NCBI GenBank assembly: GCA_951799425.1
Contig: OX637395.1
Span: 9,010,951-9,074,950 of the forward strand
Direction of reading: 5' to 3'
Source: Ilex aquifolium
Taxonomy: Eukaryota > Streptophyta > Magnoliopsida > Aquifoliales > Aquifoliaceae
Length of the DNA: 64,000 nt
Shown: one piece after another, positions 35,448 to 47,645 of the stretch
Numbering within the stretch: the stretch's first letter is position 1
How the letters are laid out: each line of letters starts with the position of its first letter
Made by a program: the position numbers and the translations under genes
Notes under the pieces: model-generated
Databases searched by the model: none
Told to the model about the DNA's origin: nothing
Seen by the model: the letters and a program-made list of their open reading frames with translations, nothing else

Positions 35448-37432
35448 TTGTGTTGATTATACCTACAGACAAATATTTAACAACAGATGCATGTTATATA
35501 TTAGTTAAATGTTTGACCAATTAACTAATATTGTACATAATGCAAAAAAAAAAAAAAATCCTAGTGTTTTGACAATATTAGTTTGTATACTGATCTCATT
35601 TCCCATATTGCCTATCAAAATTAGTAAACATTCATAAACAAAATTATGTAGTTAACATCAAACACATAATAGTTACCTCACCCCACGTAATTGGATGGAT
35701 GATGATGGAATGGGGGTTCTAAACGTTCCAATGAAATTGTATGGAGGATGAAGGAATAAAGAGTGAAATTGTCTGGAGAATGAAGGAATAAAGAGTGAAA
35801 TTGTTTGGAGAATGAAAGAATAAAGAGTGAAATTGTAGGGAGATGAAGAATGTTCAGGCAACATAACCACGTTAGGTGGGAGATATTAATATCATTTATT
35901 TCAAAAATACCAACTATATTTATTTTAGGCTGGCAAATTTCATTGGCTTGCATTTATTATGTGATGTGATTTTGGAAAGAAATGGAAAAGATTGTGGTTG
36001 TTATTTCAAAAATACCAACTATATTTATTTTAGGCTGGCAAATTTCATTGACTTGCATTTATTATGTGATGTGATTTTGGAAAGAAATGGGAAAGATTGT
36101 GGTTGTTATTTCAAAAATACCAACTATATTTATTTTAGGCTGGCAAATTTCATTGGCTTGCATTTATTATGTGATGTGATTTTGGAAAGAAATGTGAAAG
36201 ATTGTGGTTGTTGCGTGCATTACAACCTTTTGGTGATGGGTTACTACTTTTTTGGGTTGTGTTACAATATTTTGGTTTGGTGTTTCAACTTTTTTGGGTT
36301 GGCTTTAAGTTTGGTAGATCCCAAAAGTTATAACCCTATCTACCAAAGTTGAAACCTAACCCCAAATAATATAATCCATAAAATTTTTTGCATTTATCCC
36401 CAAATATTAGAACACTAATTCATAAAAGTTGGAACCACTTTTGGTGGGTTCCAACTCTTGAGGATGGTGTTCCAAAAGTTACTACTTCTTGTTACAATAT
36501 TTTGTCTTGGCTTTTCAACTTTTTTGGGTGGACTTTAACAACTTTGCTGGATCCATAAATGTTGGCAACTATTATGGATTAGATTATTTGGGATGGGGTC
36601 CAATTTTATGGATTTGGTTACATTTTTTTAGCGTGAGGTTTCAACTTTTTTTTAGGCGGGAACATATGCCGCCCATTTTTTTGTTAATAAAAAAAATTTA
36701 TATCCCAAAAGTTTTTGTATTGTGAATGTATTCCGTCAAAAATTATAATTCTTATAATACTATCAATTAATTGCGTGGAACATATTTTAATCTTTAGTTG
36801 TCAAAATATAAAACAAAATATTTATATTTTAGGGTGTAAAGTGAAAAAAATCAATTTTCATACACCCAAAAGAACCGATGTCCCTCACCCCTTCGGCTTC
36901 CCCCACACACATTCCATTCCTCCTCTCTCTCGCGTCTGTGTCCCTCTACCCATCTCCGTGTCTTCCTTCGATCTGTCTCCCTCTACCCATTTATGTCTCT
37001 CTTGTCTCTTTCTCTCTCTCTTTATTTGGTATAGCAACTCAAAGGACACTTTAAACCCCCAACAGCTCACCGGTTGTGGTTGCATCGTCTTCTTCCAAGA
37101 ATTCATTACCCAGGTATTGAGCTCTCTCTCTCTCTCTCTATATATGTGTGTGTATATAGAGCCCATCTCCTCTCTCTATCAGCTCCCATTAAACTCCATC
37201 GAAAACCCATCTGTCTGTCTCGGTTCCCATTGAAACCCAACGAAAACCCATCTCTCGAAAACCCATCTCTCTCTTTCCAAAATATGTGTATTATATTTTC
37301 TGATTTTGTGGTCTCTTTGAATTTGTGGTCAGTGATTAAGGTTGTTTTCGTAACCCATTTCTCTTTTTTTCCCGTATAAAATAAATTACACATTTGATTT
37401 TCTGAACTTCTTGACGCTTTGGTTGTTTTTGT
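35448..37432. other. Intergenic region between divergent transposase and ULP1 gene
   Basis: Holds a three-copy 105-bp repeat, a G-rich 'ttttgggttggctt' minisatellite relative (36220-36660), and CT-rich leader sequence (36895-37140) with a TATATATG run, probably the promoter and 5' UTR of the ULP1-like gene. Confidence 0.5.
35897..36211. repeat. Three tandem copies of a 105-bp unit
   Basis: 'tcaaaaataccaactatatt' starts at 35901, 36006 and 36111, an exact 105-bp period with few substitutions. As 105 is a multiple of three, an open frame of 35-residue repeats appears; I treat it as non-coding. Confidence 0.9.
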
Positions 37433-38888
37433 ATGGATGGATTTGGGACATCGTCTACAACATCTACCACGAAAACTCGACTTAAGTCAGTCAACGAGCA
37501 AGTTGAAGACCCAAATTTCTTTAAATTTATATGTCCTAACTTAGAAATATAGTTCGTGGGTTACAAGTTGTCTGTGTGGTTGGTTACAAGTTTTCTGAGT
37601 GGTTGGTTATTTTCGGAGTGGTGGGTTACAACTTTTGGTAGAGTTCGATATGGTTTAGATTGTGTTAAAAGCTTTGTGGATTAGGTTCCAACCTTTGTGG
37701 ATTTGTGGATTAGGTTATGACTGTTCAATAGGTTATGTTTGATTAAGAGCAGATTTCTTATGGTCTGATTTTATTGTTTATGACTTCTTACTTATATAGA
37801 TATATCGATATCGATAAGTTAATATGTAAATGATTTCATTATGTTTGGTTTATGTGTATTGTTTACTAACCATGACAAAGCTAAATTTGGTAGGCTATTT
37901 CTTTGTTGAATACAATTACAACACTGTAAGTACTTCTTGTTGAAATGTTTGGAATACTCATATTCTTTTGTATTAGGTTAACAACATAGTGCATTGTACA
38001 GGACCAAGAAGAGACAAATTGAAGTAGGAGAAGAAGTGGAGCATCAATCGTTCAAAAGGATTTCATTTCCAAGGAGTGCAACCTCTACTACTTCAGTTAA
38101 AAAAGTTAATAGCAAACTACCATTTTTTGTAAGCATTACATTCAACAATTTTCGTGGATTATCTAATTGTCATACTGTTGCACATTTTTGCAGAATATAC
38201 TTGTAACCCGATGCTCACCCCAAAAGGTAGTAAGCTTACTTGCAACATTAACGGATGAACAGAAACGCGGGGTGAAAGAAATTGGAATGGGGGGGCTTGT
38301 TAAGTTTGAAAATCCACAATGTTAAGAGAGGGCTGTGCGGGTGGTTACTTGAACAATTTGATCCAAATACTTGCTTGTTGAACGTATTCAACAAATCCAT
38401 CAAATTTTGTCCTGAGGATGTGGAGTACATTTTGGGGTTGCATTGTGGAGGGGATGATTTGGAAACCAACGTATCCGCATCGAGAATAAGTGATGTTACA
38501 AAGGAAATTTTTGAAGGAAAAATTATCTTGTCAACGATTGATATAGGGAAGAAAATAAAGAAAATGAAAGAAGATTCTCAACAATTTTGGTGATACTTTG
38601 TATTGTATGTTATTGGTGTTTTCCTGTGCCCATCATTGAAAATTAAAATTAGTAGACACTTTCTTCCCATTGTTGAAGACGTGACATCTTTGAAGTCTAA
38701 GAACTGGGCAAAGTTTGTATTTGACTACATGATTCAGGGGGTACGTGACTACAAGATGGCTCCCCGCAATAGTATCAAGGGTTGCATTATTGATGAGCAC
38801 AAAATATTGTATATTTGATGGCCTCATTACATGCATTTTAACTTAACTTTGCAATTAATTACTTAGAGTTAGCCCAATTTATGAATAA

Positions 38889-40695
38889 TGTTGAATTTTC
38901 GATGTTGCATGTAATTATAGCATAAATCATGGATTTTGTAACCTTGCAACTAAGGATGAATGAGTGGTGAAGAGATGAACACATTCAATGAGGATTTGGA
39001 GGCTTAAAGGTAAAGAAACCAAGAAAAATGAAATTTGGAAGGTTTAGCCCACTGGTTTCCCAAAGTTTTGACACAGTACCTCTGTTTTTCTCATTTCTTC
39101 CATGATCCACTTCGAATCTGAAAAAGTGAAAAACATGAAAGTTGTAGATCTGGATGTCTTCTGTATTGTTTCAAAATTTCAGCTCAATCGGACGGTTAGA
39201 TCAAAAGTTATGACAATTATACAAAAACTGGTCCGGAGCAGAAACCGTACCGGAAGGCGTACCGGTACGCTTATGCTACTGGAGTTCACAGTACCAGTAC
39301 GCGTACCGGTACGCCGTGCCCAGAACAGCCCAGACGCCTACAAATCATCTCCCACTTGCTTGGGGGTCCCATCTACACTTCTCCCACACCTATCCCAACA
39401 TGTTCTACCTACAACCATGCCTCCCTTACACAATTTGAAGACTTTGGAGGCTTGGCATTTAAGGAGGATGGGAGAGAAGGGGGCAGCCATGATGGTTGCA
39501 GGCTAAGCTTGTCTTAGCCTGTCAAGGGCCATCAACTTACCTCCCATTGATGGGTGGCCTGCACACACCTAGGGGGACCACCATGGACGAAATTGCAAGG
39601 CTCTCACACTCCATATATGCAACATTACACAAGTTCTTCAAGGGTGGCTACCTAAGCTTAGAAAGCTCCAAGGAAGAAGAAGATGAATAGTTAGATTTTT
39701 GCATTTTCTTCCATCCTTTCACATGTAATCTTTTGTAAGGATCTTGTAAGCTTCATTTATTGTCTTTAATGTCATTTATTTCAAGTTCATTTCAAGTTTA
39801 GTTCTATATTTTACATTTCACCATTGTTATGTCAAGTTTTCTTCATATCTTAGTTTTAAATTGGGTATTGAATATTTTTCTTCATAGCTTAAGATTTCTT
39901 GCTTTGAGTTAAGTTTTAATCTTCATTTCTTCTACATGTCTCTTAACATTATGCATGTCCTTCCTTTTACCATGAGTAGCTAGAGTTTTAGTTGGTTAGT
40001 CCAAGGGAGACCTCCCCATGAGGATTCCATTTCAACTCTTCTTTTTTCCTCCACTCGGTGTTCGGTGGTTCGGTTTGACTGGGTTGAGAGTGGATACGGT
40101 TGTGAGTCTTTGATATCCCGTAGGCCTGGTCACGAGTTATGCTTGGATCCTCACCTCCATTTCGTTCCTAGCTTCCCACGAATCAATCGTTCATCTATGC
40201 ATCATTGGAGGAAGGCTTTGAGTTGGATTGATATTCTCATTGGAGTGAACTCTTTGGATTAGCCAACACTTATTTTCATTTCATTTTCATTCAAAACTTC
40301 ACTCACAAAACTCAAACAAAAGATTTTACACTTTTCCCTTTTGTTCACCAAAATCACTTTCACATAACTTGAACTTTCCTTCCCTAAGGAGATGACCTTG
40401 GAATACTATTCTAAGTAAAACACGACACGCAAAAGACTCCTTGCGCTTGGGGAGCACTTTTGTCCATTTCGCACTTTCCATTTCATACATTTCATTCCAT
40501 CCACCATTCTGTTGCCCTATTTCCCAATTCATCCCAAGGGAGAGTGACACTCCCTTCGCACCTACACCATATACACATTTGAGGGATGATATTAGGAGGT
40601 TAGGAACAACAACATTTGGCCAAGCAATTATTCTCCTCATTGTGACGTATTATACTCATTCATTATTTCCTTCTAATTTTGCTTTTACTTACCCA
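38889..40695 (+). mobile_element. LTR-like insertion (solo LTR candidate) in the ULP1 gene
   Basis: About 1.8 kb of non-coding sequence separates two ULP1 exons. It has a block typical of plant Gypsy LTRs ('cagctcaatcggacggttag' at 39179), CG-rich palindromes GTACCGGTACGC (39245-39320), a 'ttttgtaaggatcttgtaag' 3'-end type region (39730) and a C-rich U5-like tail. Exact ends and target duplication were not found, so the boundaries are approximate. Confidence 0.45.
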
Positions 40696-42288
40696 TAATT
40701 AGTTATTTGTTTTTGTCTAAGTAGATTTTCTTCTTTGAACGCGTCACACCTATGGGGGAGAATCTGGTTCCTTTGGCGTCACGACCTTGCCCCCGCATTG
40801 GAGAATGGGATGACAAAAAAATAGGTGCGCGCCTTGTGCGGCTAAAGGAGTTAGGTGGATATAAAAATGACAAGGTAAGTCATTTGTATCAGTGTGATTA
40901 CAACACACATCATGGTTTATTTTGTATATTAATGAGATCTACCATTATTTTCAAATGTATATTAAATGGTTGACGTAGATTAAGGTGACGGTTAATGATG
41001 TGTGCCAGCATCGGCTATCGATTGATGCATGCGTCAAAGTAGAATCAGATGTATGTTTATTACTCAACACCCTACATTGCTACCATCTGTATTATGCAAC
41101 ACCCAATGTAAATTGTTCATTTGTTCATAAATTGTTCCTTTGTTCACATATTGTTCAATTGTTCAGGATTTTGATTCAAGATTGTCCAGATTAGAGGTGG
41201 CACAGACTATAATGAAATTAGATTTTCAAGATTTGTCACTTAAGGTTGATGTCGAGCTTTCTACTATGAAAGACTTATTAAAGAATTTATCTGACCGAGT
41301 CAACGCCATCGGTAACAAATCAGAAGGTGTTGAGGAATTGAATAAGAAAGAAAGAGGTGATGAGGAATTGGATACAAAAATTATTGATGATGATGACAAT
41401 GATGGCGACGGCAGCGTACGTGAATCATTTCATAATTTTATAATTGTTTGGATATTAGAATACTGAATGCAGGTAATATTGGTTAATTGTGTGGATAATA
41501 TTGCAGGAGGAATATGATACTGATATGCCAGAGGGGGGTACCCTCACATAACAAGAGTCATGCCAAGCCACGAGGAGTCAATATGGGAGTACATACTGGA
41601 CAATTCGTTAGAAAAATCGTAAGTGAATCCATAATTTATCAAACTGTATTATTTTAGCATAATTGGTACACTGCATTGACAAATTGGTCCCATTACAATA
41701 CATGCAGAGAGGTTCTTGTTAATTTCAAAGACACTATATTTCGGGCGACTCGAAAGTCAATGCAGTCCTTATGGGGAACAGAGTGGATAGTTGATGATGT
41801 TAGTTGATTGCTTTTGAATGCATTATTACCATCAATTATTGTGCCAAAGCAGTTTACAATACCCAATAATTTATTTTTGTCCTTATTAACAGGAGATAAA
41901 TATGGTTCACTGTGTTCTGTCACCCGATACCAAGATCAACCGCACCAACCAAAAAGCCAGATGGTACTTCCCAACATTGTTTTCAGTAAAGTATCCATAC
42001 TCCTCATTGTTGGATTGTGTGATACTCATGATATGTTTGTTAATCGTGTATATTTAATGAATGGTTTTGGCAGCAAGCAGCAATTGCAATGATGAATAAA
42101 GGAAAAAATGTCTTAAATTCAGTTATTAGACAAACTTTTTCTCGTTTCATTTGTGACATTAAAAATTGCGATAAGGTTTGACATTCTCATTTTATACATA
42201 TAAGTCCTTATTAATTATGGTGTACATATATGTGTGTGTGTGTTTGTGTGTGCTAATTTATCATTGTATTATATTCGTGTGGTTGTAG

Positions 42289-42902
42289 ATATATTTACCC
42301 ATAAATGATGCAAATTCGCATTGGTACCTCACTGCAGTAGATGTGCCAAAAAAGGAAATCATGCTTCTCGATACTTTGCCTACTGCTCGAAGGAATGTGA
42401 TACACGTTCAGCAGGCAAAGAAAATGGTAACGTTTGTACAACCAAAATTATTTAGGGCTTGTGTAATGAAGTACCTGTCATCTAACCCATTAAAATAATA
42501 GGTGATGGTGTTATATCATCTAATACGTGAGGTGACCACCAATGTCGAAGAAATGCATGAATGGCTGATTCTTCGGCCAAGCTGGGTGCCCGTACAGAAG
42601 AATGGGTATGATTGTGGTATGTATGTCATATTGATGATTCAAGAGCCGGAGTTGGGTCCAGATTTCCCTATCAAGGTGTTTATTTTTTGCATACATGATA
42701 TTACTATGTTACTGTTAACTTCAAGATAGTATTGTATTTTGCCCGGTTGAGTGAAGTTAGTGTTGTTTTACAAATGCTCTTGTAGGAATCTACCACAGAA
42801 ATGCGAAGGGAATTAGGCCTGAAACTGGTCACACATGACAATAACATTAAGAGAGATGCGACAATATATAAGGCAGTAATTCGTGCATATATGAAGAACT
42901 AA
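42289..42902 (+). CDS. ULP1-like catalytic exons (C48 peptidase core)
   Basis: The last three exons carry the complete triad plus oxyanion Gln of the ULP1/SENP family: His in NSHWYL, Asp in MLLDTLP (42289-42426), Gln in VPVQKNGYDCG and catalytic Cys in the same motif (42502-42675). The C-terminal exon 42786-42902 ends KAVIRAYMKN and stop. All junctions are GT-AG in phase 0. Such proteases cleave SUMO or its precursors; activity of this copy is only inferred, as upstream exons are broken. Confidence 0.8.
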
Positions 42903-43830
42903 TTAATTTAGTGGTAAGCTATACTTATTTATATTTATATTTTTTGCAAATGACTGAATGAGTGGGTTCTACCCGTTGTTGGTGGAGTTTTTACGTTGGG
43001 TAGGGTTATAACCTTTTTTGTATTTGGTTCCTACTTTTGGGTTGTGATTCCAACTTTTATGGATTATGTTCCAACTATTTGTTTGGGGTTACAAACTAGA
43101 GAGGATTACAATTTGTTGGGGTGGGTTCCAACTTGTGGTGCTTTAAATTTTCCAGCATGCAAAAGAGTTGTAACCCTTCATTAAAGTTGTACCACATCCC
43201 AATAGAGTTGTATCCACATCCAAAAGGAGTTGTATTTCTCACATATACCGTGAAGCTAATGGGTAGCTGATTTCTTGGCTTCCAGTCAAGATAAGGAGCT
43301 ACACTGATTTGATGATGACTTGTCTGAGGAGGTTATTGATATACATTAACATCCCAAGATTGTTGTATCCCCATCCAAAATAGTTGTACCACATCCCAAT
43401 AAAGTTGTACCCACATCCAAAAAAATGTTGTTGGATGAGTTGTATATTTGTGTTTGCTTTGGCAGTGAAACCATAATTTGGAAAGCCCCTAACAGTCCAA
43501 CCACAGAGGGCATGGTGCTGAGTTTGAAGGTGCTGGACGCCTAGTTATAACAGGCCTACCTGAGCAGCTTGAGAATCCTTGGTGTATCACTGCGTTTAAA
43601 AAGGTATAAGCTTGTTCGCATTTTGGAATTCCAACTTTTATGGATTATGTTCCAACTATTTGGGCGGGGATACAACTAGATTGGATTACAATTTGTTTGT
43701 GTGGGTTACAACTTGTGTATTAATGTGTTATTATTTTTTTGGTACCCATTGCAACTTTTTTGGTAGGGGTTACAACTTTTTGGGTAGGGTTGCAACTTCT
43801 TTAATTTATGATTGTTGTTGGTTTCTTTAA
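42903..43830. repeat. Short-unit repeats flanking the ULP1 gene
   Basis: The G-rich 'ggttccaacttttatgg' family (42960-43140, 43620-43805) surrounds the 'agttgtaccacatcc' family (43150-43430). Both are relatives of the arrays at 24300-24665 and 27240-28165. No gene. Confidence 0.65.
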
Positions 43831-44168
43831 TGTAGATTGGATTAAACCTTTTCTGCAAAAATTGGTTATTTATGTAGATTAAAATTTAGAACTGGAAAAG
43901 AGGTCATCTCGAGCCAAAGTTTTGGTCTGTCTCTAATCTAGGGCATTGGTAACTGAAAAATGGGTTATGGGACCTGTTTGTCTGTATAATCTTCTGTGGT
44001 ATAACCTTCTGGAAGGTGGAGGTTTTTTCAAGTTGGAAGTTGGAGGTTATTGCTGCTACATTAACATCCCAAGATAGTTGTACCCCCAACCCAACCACAT
44101 CCTTTTCTCTCCACGTCTAGACTGTTCCTTCTTCTTTACTTCTGCTTCAGTAGGGTTTTTACTGCAAG
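43831..44168. other. Spacer before the zinc-knuckle pseudogene
   Basis: Unremarkable sequence. A short 'acatcccaagatagttgtacccc' repeat relative near 44065 is the only structure seen. Confidence 0.4.
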
Positions 44169-44826
44169 ATGGCATTTGAGGGAGAGAGTGTGATATCGAA
44201 CTCAAGTTCAGTCACCACTTGTTTCCCAACCCATAATCAGAATCACACCCAGTCCCCCACCCCCAACCCCAACCCCAACGGTGGAGCTTCTAATTTTAGC
44301 TCTCCCCAAAAATAGAATCGAGTTCAAGGGGATACTTGCTTTTAGTGTCAAAAGAAAGGGCATTGGGCAAAAGACTGCCCCAGCAGAACCCCAAAGAAAC
44401 CAGAGCCATCCAGTCCCAAACTGTATGTCGCCGCCGATGGTTTTCAGTATTCCCCTTGCCTTTTGTGTCCTTTCGGTGCCGGGATTTGCCTCCTGCTTAC
44501 CTCTAATACCGACAAGAACTCTGGTCGCAAGTTCTATAGCTGCCCCAACAAGGTGAGTTCATTTATGCTCTTCCGATCTCTTGATGATGATCATGATGGT
44601 TGAGTACTTAAATTTTTTGCCCTTTTTTATTTTGCTAGTTTCAGTTAAACGATTGTTGCCTTGATTTAGGAAGCCAAATGCCAATTTTTTAAGTGGTCTG
44701 ACATGGTGAGATCTGACGAAATCATCTATGCTCCAATTTGCAGTTGTGGTGCTGCACCTTGCCGTATACATATTGAAACAAGTGGGCCAAATGCGGGTCG
44801 CAAGTTATTTGTCTGCCCTACTACTA
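44169..44826 (+). pseudogene. Zinc-knuckle plus tandem GRF zinc-finger protein (broken)
   Basis: From ATG 44169 one frame encodes a Ser/Pro-rich start, a CCHC knuckle (CF.CQKKGHWAKDCP), then a GRF-type finger (GICLLLTSNT...GRKFYSCPNK). After a GT-AG intron (44553-44669) come EAKCQFFKWSDM and a second GRF finger (CSCGAAPCRIH...GRKLFVCP). These modules bind single-stranded nucleic acid in other proteins. TAG at 44313 and at 44343, both where Gln is plausible, break the frame. The second GRF finger lacks its usual C-terminal F-W segment, so the 3' end is missing. Probably a captured host gene fragment. Confidence 0.6.
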
Positions 44827-44894
44827 GTTTAATTTTTTCCTCCTCTTCAACTTATGTTGTTGGGTTGTGTCCAATGTTCATGTTTAATTGTTAA

Positions 44895-45702
44895 TTTTCG
44901 GACGTACTTTCAGGGATAGTCTCCGGCTTCTCCTGGAGAATAGCAAGGCCTCAGTACTAGCATCAAATGCTATTTTTTACAACGTATTCAGGATGATGAT
45001 GGATCTAGCTGCTATGCAAGCACTATGGTCAAAGGGGGATAATCACAGTGTGTCGTGCACCCTGGTGTGAGTGGCATATCTGGTTATGATCTTGTAATGT
45101 GGAGCTGGGGAAAACAATTTATGACAAATGTGTTTGACAGAGTTAATGGTGAATGTTTCATCTGTATTCACCATGCATCACAAAGCCTTGACTTGTGATC
45201 ATAATACTGCATGTTTAATGCTTGCTATGATGAATGGTTGCTTCTTTTCTTCAATTTCTTAGGTACCAGTATGCCAGAATGTCAGTTTAAATAACATATT
45301 TGAATGCGTACCCAGAAGAATTGCTGTCTTTTATTGCTTTATTTTTCGTTTACTTTTATGCTAGATTATCATTTCAAATCTCCTCTTTCACAAACACCTT
45401 TCGTTGTATTTTTTAGCTACTTTACATGTAACTTCAATTTAATTCATAAGAAGAGAACTAAAATATGGAAATTCAGGTATGCAAACTCCATTATATGTAA
45501 CATGACACATAATAATATGATTTATATAATAAGGTGTTGCCTTCAAACAAAATGAAGGCATGATAACCTGTTCGTACAAATCTATCATTATAACTTAAAT
45601 TTTTTTTGTATCACCACAGCCATTGACATCCAACATCCAAAACCCAAAATGGCTTGTGCAAAGCATATACACAAGACTACTAACAACCAACCACCAACCA
45701 GG
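44895..45702. other. No recognised gene
   Basis: Short frames only (for example 44888-45070) that I do not recognise. They may be eroded 3' exons of the GRF-finger pseudogene. Confidence 0.35.
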
Positions 45703-46276
45703 CTAATCGTCAAGGATGATATCCTCTTTATCTGAAATAGGACTCGGAGACGATCCCACGCTTTCAACCAACTCTTCTTCCGGTTCGAAAACTTCCTTTA
45801 GTTTCTTAAACAAAGGACATGTATGTTGATGCACCACTTGCTTGCAAACTTGTTTTCCTGCACATTAGTATTGGGGAACTAAAAATCCATAAAATTGGGG
45901 GAACAAAAAAAATATCTACTCTACTTCCTTACTCATACTTTTTTTTTTTAAAATCAATACTTACACGTAAATAACTAGTAGCTCCATCCATCGGACCACC
46001 GACAACACACATCATGGTTGTGCTCCAAGCAAACATCCTTGTTTTCAACATATCTTTCATAGTGAAATATTGCTTCTTCCAGAAAAATATTATCCTGACA
46101 AGCTGTATTAGGTCCAAACTAAAATCCGGCATCCTCCTTTTCAACAAATCGAACAAATTTATGAAGTCGTAAGCCGTGAACTTCCCTCGTTCAAGTACTA
46201 TACCCCTTTGTTTATATTCCAGAAGCGCAGAAATCAACAGTTGACTTTCATCATCAGCAATTCTTGGAACTGCCAT
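45703..46276 (-). CDS. Myb/SANT-like protein (Harbinger-associated type)
   Basis: Exon 1 (46276-45965) starts MAVPRIADDESQLLISAL and shows the Myb/SANT-like DNA-binding pattern: an early helix LLISALLEYK, a middle F..L.DLLKRRMP, and the diagnostic 'WKKQY...DML...FAW' helix. It ends at a GTAAGT donor. Exon 2 (about 45857-45703) ends ISDKEDIILDD and TAG. The exon phases do not join cleanly by my reading, so a break or another exon is possible. Such proteins accompany PIF/Harbinger transposases and occur as host trihelix-like regulators. No DDE transposase is seen nearby. Confidence 0.5.
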
Positions 46277-47107
46277 TTTTTCTAAGCAATATTGTACAAT
46301 AGGTGACATGCGCAGAACTAGTAGCACATAAATTATATCATAACATGAAATTAACATGTTATATAACATTCATACGAGTCACAGGCCGACACATACAGAT
46401 ACCGACAGACATATATATAGGGGTTCAGGGAGAGAGAGATGGGGAGGTGGTAGAGGGGTTCATAGACAGAGAGACAGAATGTGGGAGATGGGGAGGTGGT
46501 ACCCCTAACCTCGGAACGAACTAAATAGGCTAGCACAATCGATCACCTAACTCCAATGTGATTTATTCAACATCTGAAAATTTCCATCCATCGGGACCAC
46601 CACATTCAGTGATTTTTTTTCCTAGTAATGAATAATTATAAAAATATAGTAATGAATAATTCTAAAAATATAGTAATGAATAATTCTAAAAAACGATATC
46701 AATAAATCAATTACATTACCATTTTTTCATTTTCTAAAATTTCTATCTTTGATATCATATCAAAGATTAACAAGATCTAATAATATTAGCAACTTAAAAA
46801 ATGAATAAACATTCCCAACTTGCTAATTCCACCACCTATTGTAATTGTAAATATATCACTTCTGTCTTTCCACTTCTTCTAGGTTGCCGTTGACGCCTTA
46901 CATCGACAAATGTTGCCAAAAAACACCACCACCCTACTACCACATCGTTTGGTCTCTATTATAAACGTCATGCATTATGCTATTGTCCTGAGTTGACATA
47001 CACATGATTGAAAAGAATAAAATCGAGTTCTCAAATTCAAATTGAACCTAAAATACAGAGAAGCGAAATGGAAAGAGAGAGGACATGGGAAGGGGAGGGG
47101 GTTTGGC

Positions 47108-47142
<35 letters not shown>

Positions 47143-47309
47143 GCAGAGGACGAAGAGAGGAAAAAAGATAGAGAAAAACCTTCAAAGTTGTCTGTGGTGC
47201 TGACGTTGTCGCTGTGGCGTTGGCGATTGGAGTCGTCAGAGAGAGAGAGAGACAGAGAATGAGGGAGATGGGGAGGTGGTAGAGGAGAGGTCGAGAGATA
47301 TACGATGCA

Positions 47310-47363
<54 letters not shown>

Positions 47364-47606
47364 ACTGGGGTTCACAGAGAGAGAGACAGAGAGACAAAAT
47401 GAGGGAGATGGGGAGGTGGTATACGAGAGGGAGATAGAGAGACAGTGAGATATATATTAAGGTTATAGGGTAAATTATATTGGGACCCAAATTCATTAAA
47501 AATAATCTATGTCCTTAATAAAAAGTACCAAAATGACAATCATACATGATTAAGGCCGAATAATCACATTTATTATTATGAAAGATTGATTATTTAATTG
47601 TAAAAG
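46277..47606. repeat. Simple-sequence-rich spacer
   Basis: GA-rich 'gagggagatggggaggtggta' modules recur near 46435-46500, 47255-47285 and 47400-47425. There is a (TG)n run at 47109-47140 and a (TA)n run at about 47315-47360. 'taatgaataattctaaaaat' repeats three times near 46625-46690. No gene seen. Confidence 0.6.
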
Positions 47607-47645
47607 TGTGATAAATATAAAAGTTTATCCAAGTTTGGGTGTTAT
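47607..47645 (+). repeat. Left piece of element B 5' LTR
   Basis: Element A inserted after gttat at 47641-47645. The sequence immediately left of it should be the start of the LTR whose remainder resumes at 61735. A TG at 47607 is a possible LTR start, giving an LTR of about 1.0 kb. The start cannot be confirmed because the other LTR of element B is outside the window. Confidence 0.35.

Larger units (their letters stand above)
37433..42902 (+). pseudogene. ULP1-like (C48) SUMO-protease gene carried by a MULE
   Basis: An intron-rich gene of the type captured by plant Mutator elements. Early exons: possibly 37433-37540, 38003-38128, and 38194-38820 with the mobile-domain motifs (RGLCGWLLEQFD, PEDVEYILGL, YFVLYVIGVFLCP, KNWAKFVFDYM). 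Later exons with consistent GT-AG borders: 40725-40874, 40979-41050, 41167-41415 (coiled coil and acidic tail), 41507-about 41636, 41708-41798, 41893-41985, 42074-42175, 42289-42426, 42502-42675, 42786-42902. Breaks: an extra G in a 7-G run near 38290, TGA at 38591 in place of the expected Arg, and a missing G in the 6-G run at 41533-41538. An LTR-like insertion lies in one intron. Confidence 0.75.

Noticed and set aside
35876..36352. 158-codon frame with 35-residue repeats
   Set aside because: By-product of the 105-bp DNA repeat; no recognisable protein features.
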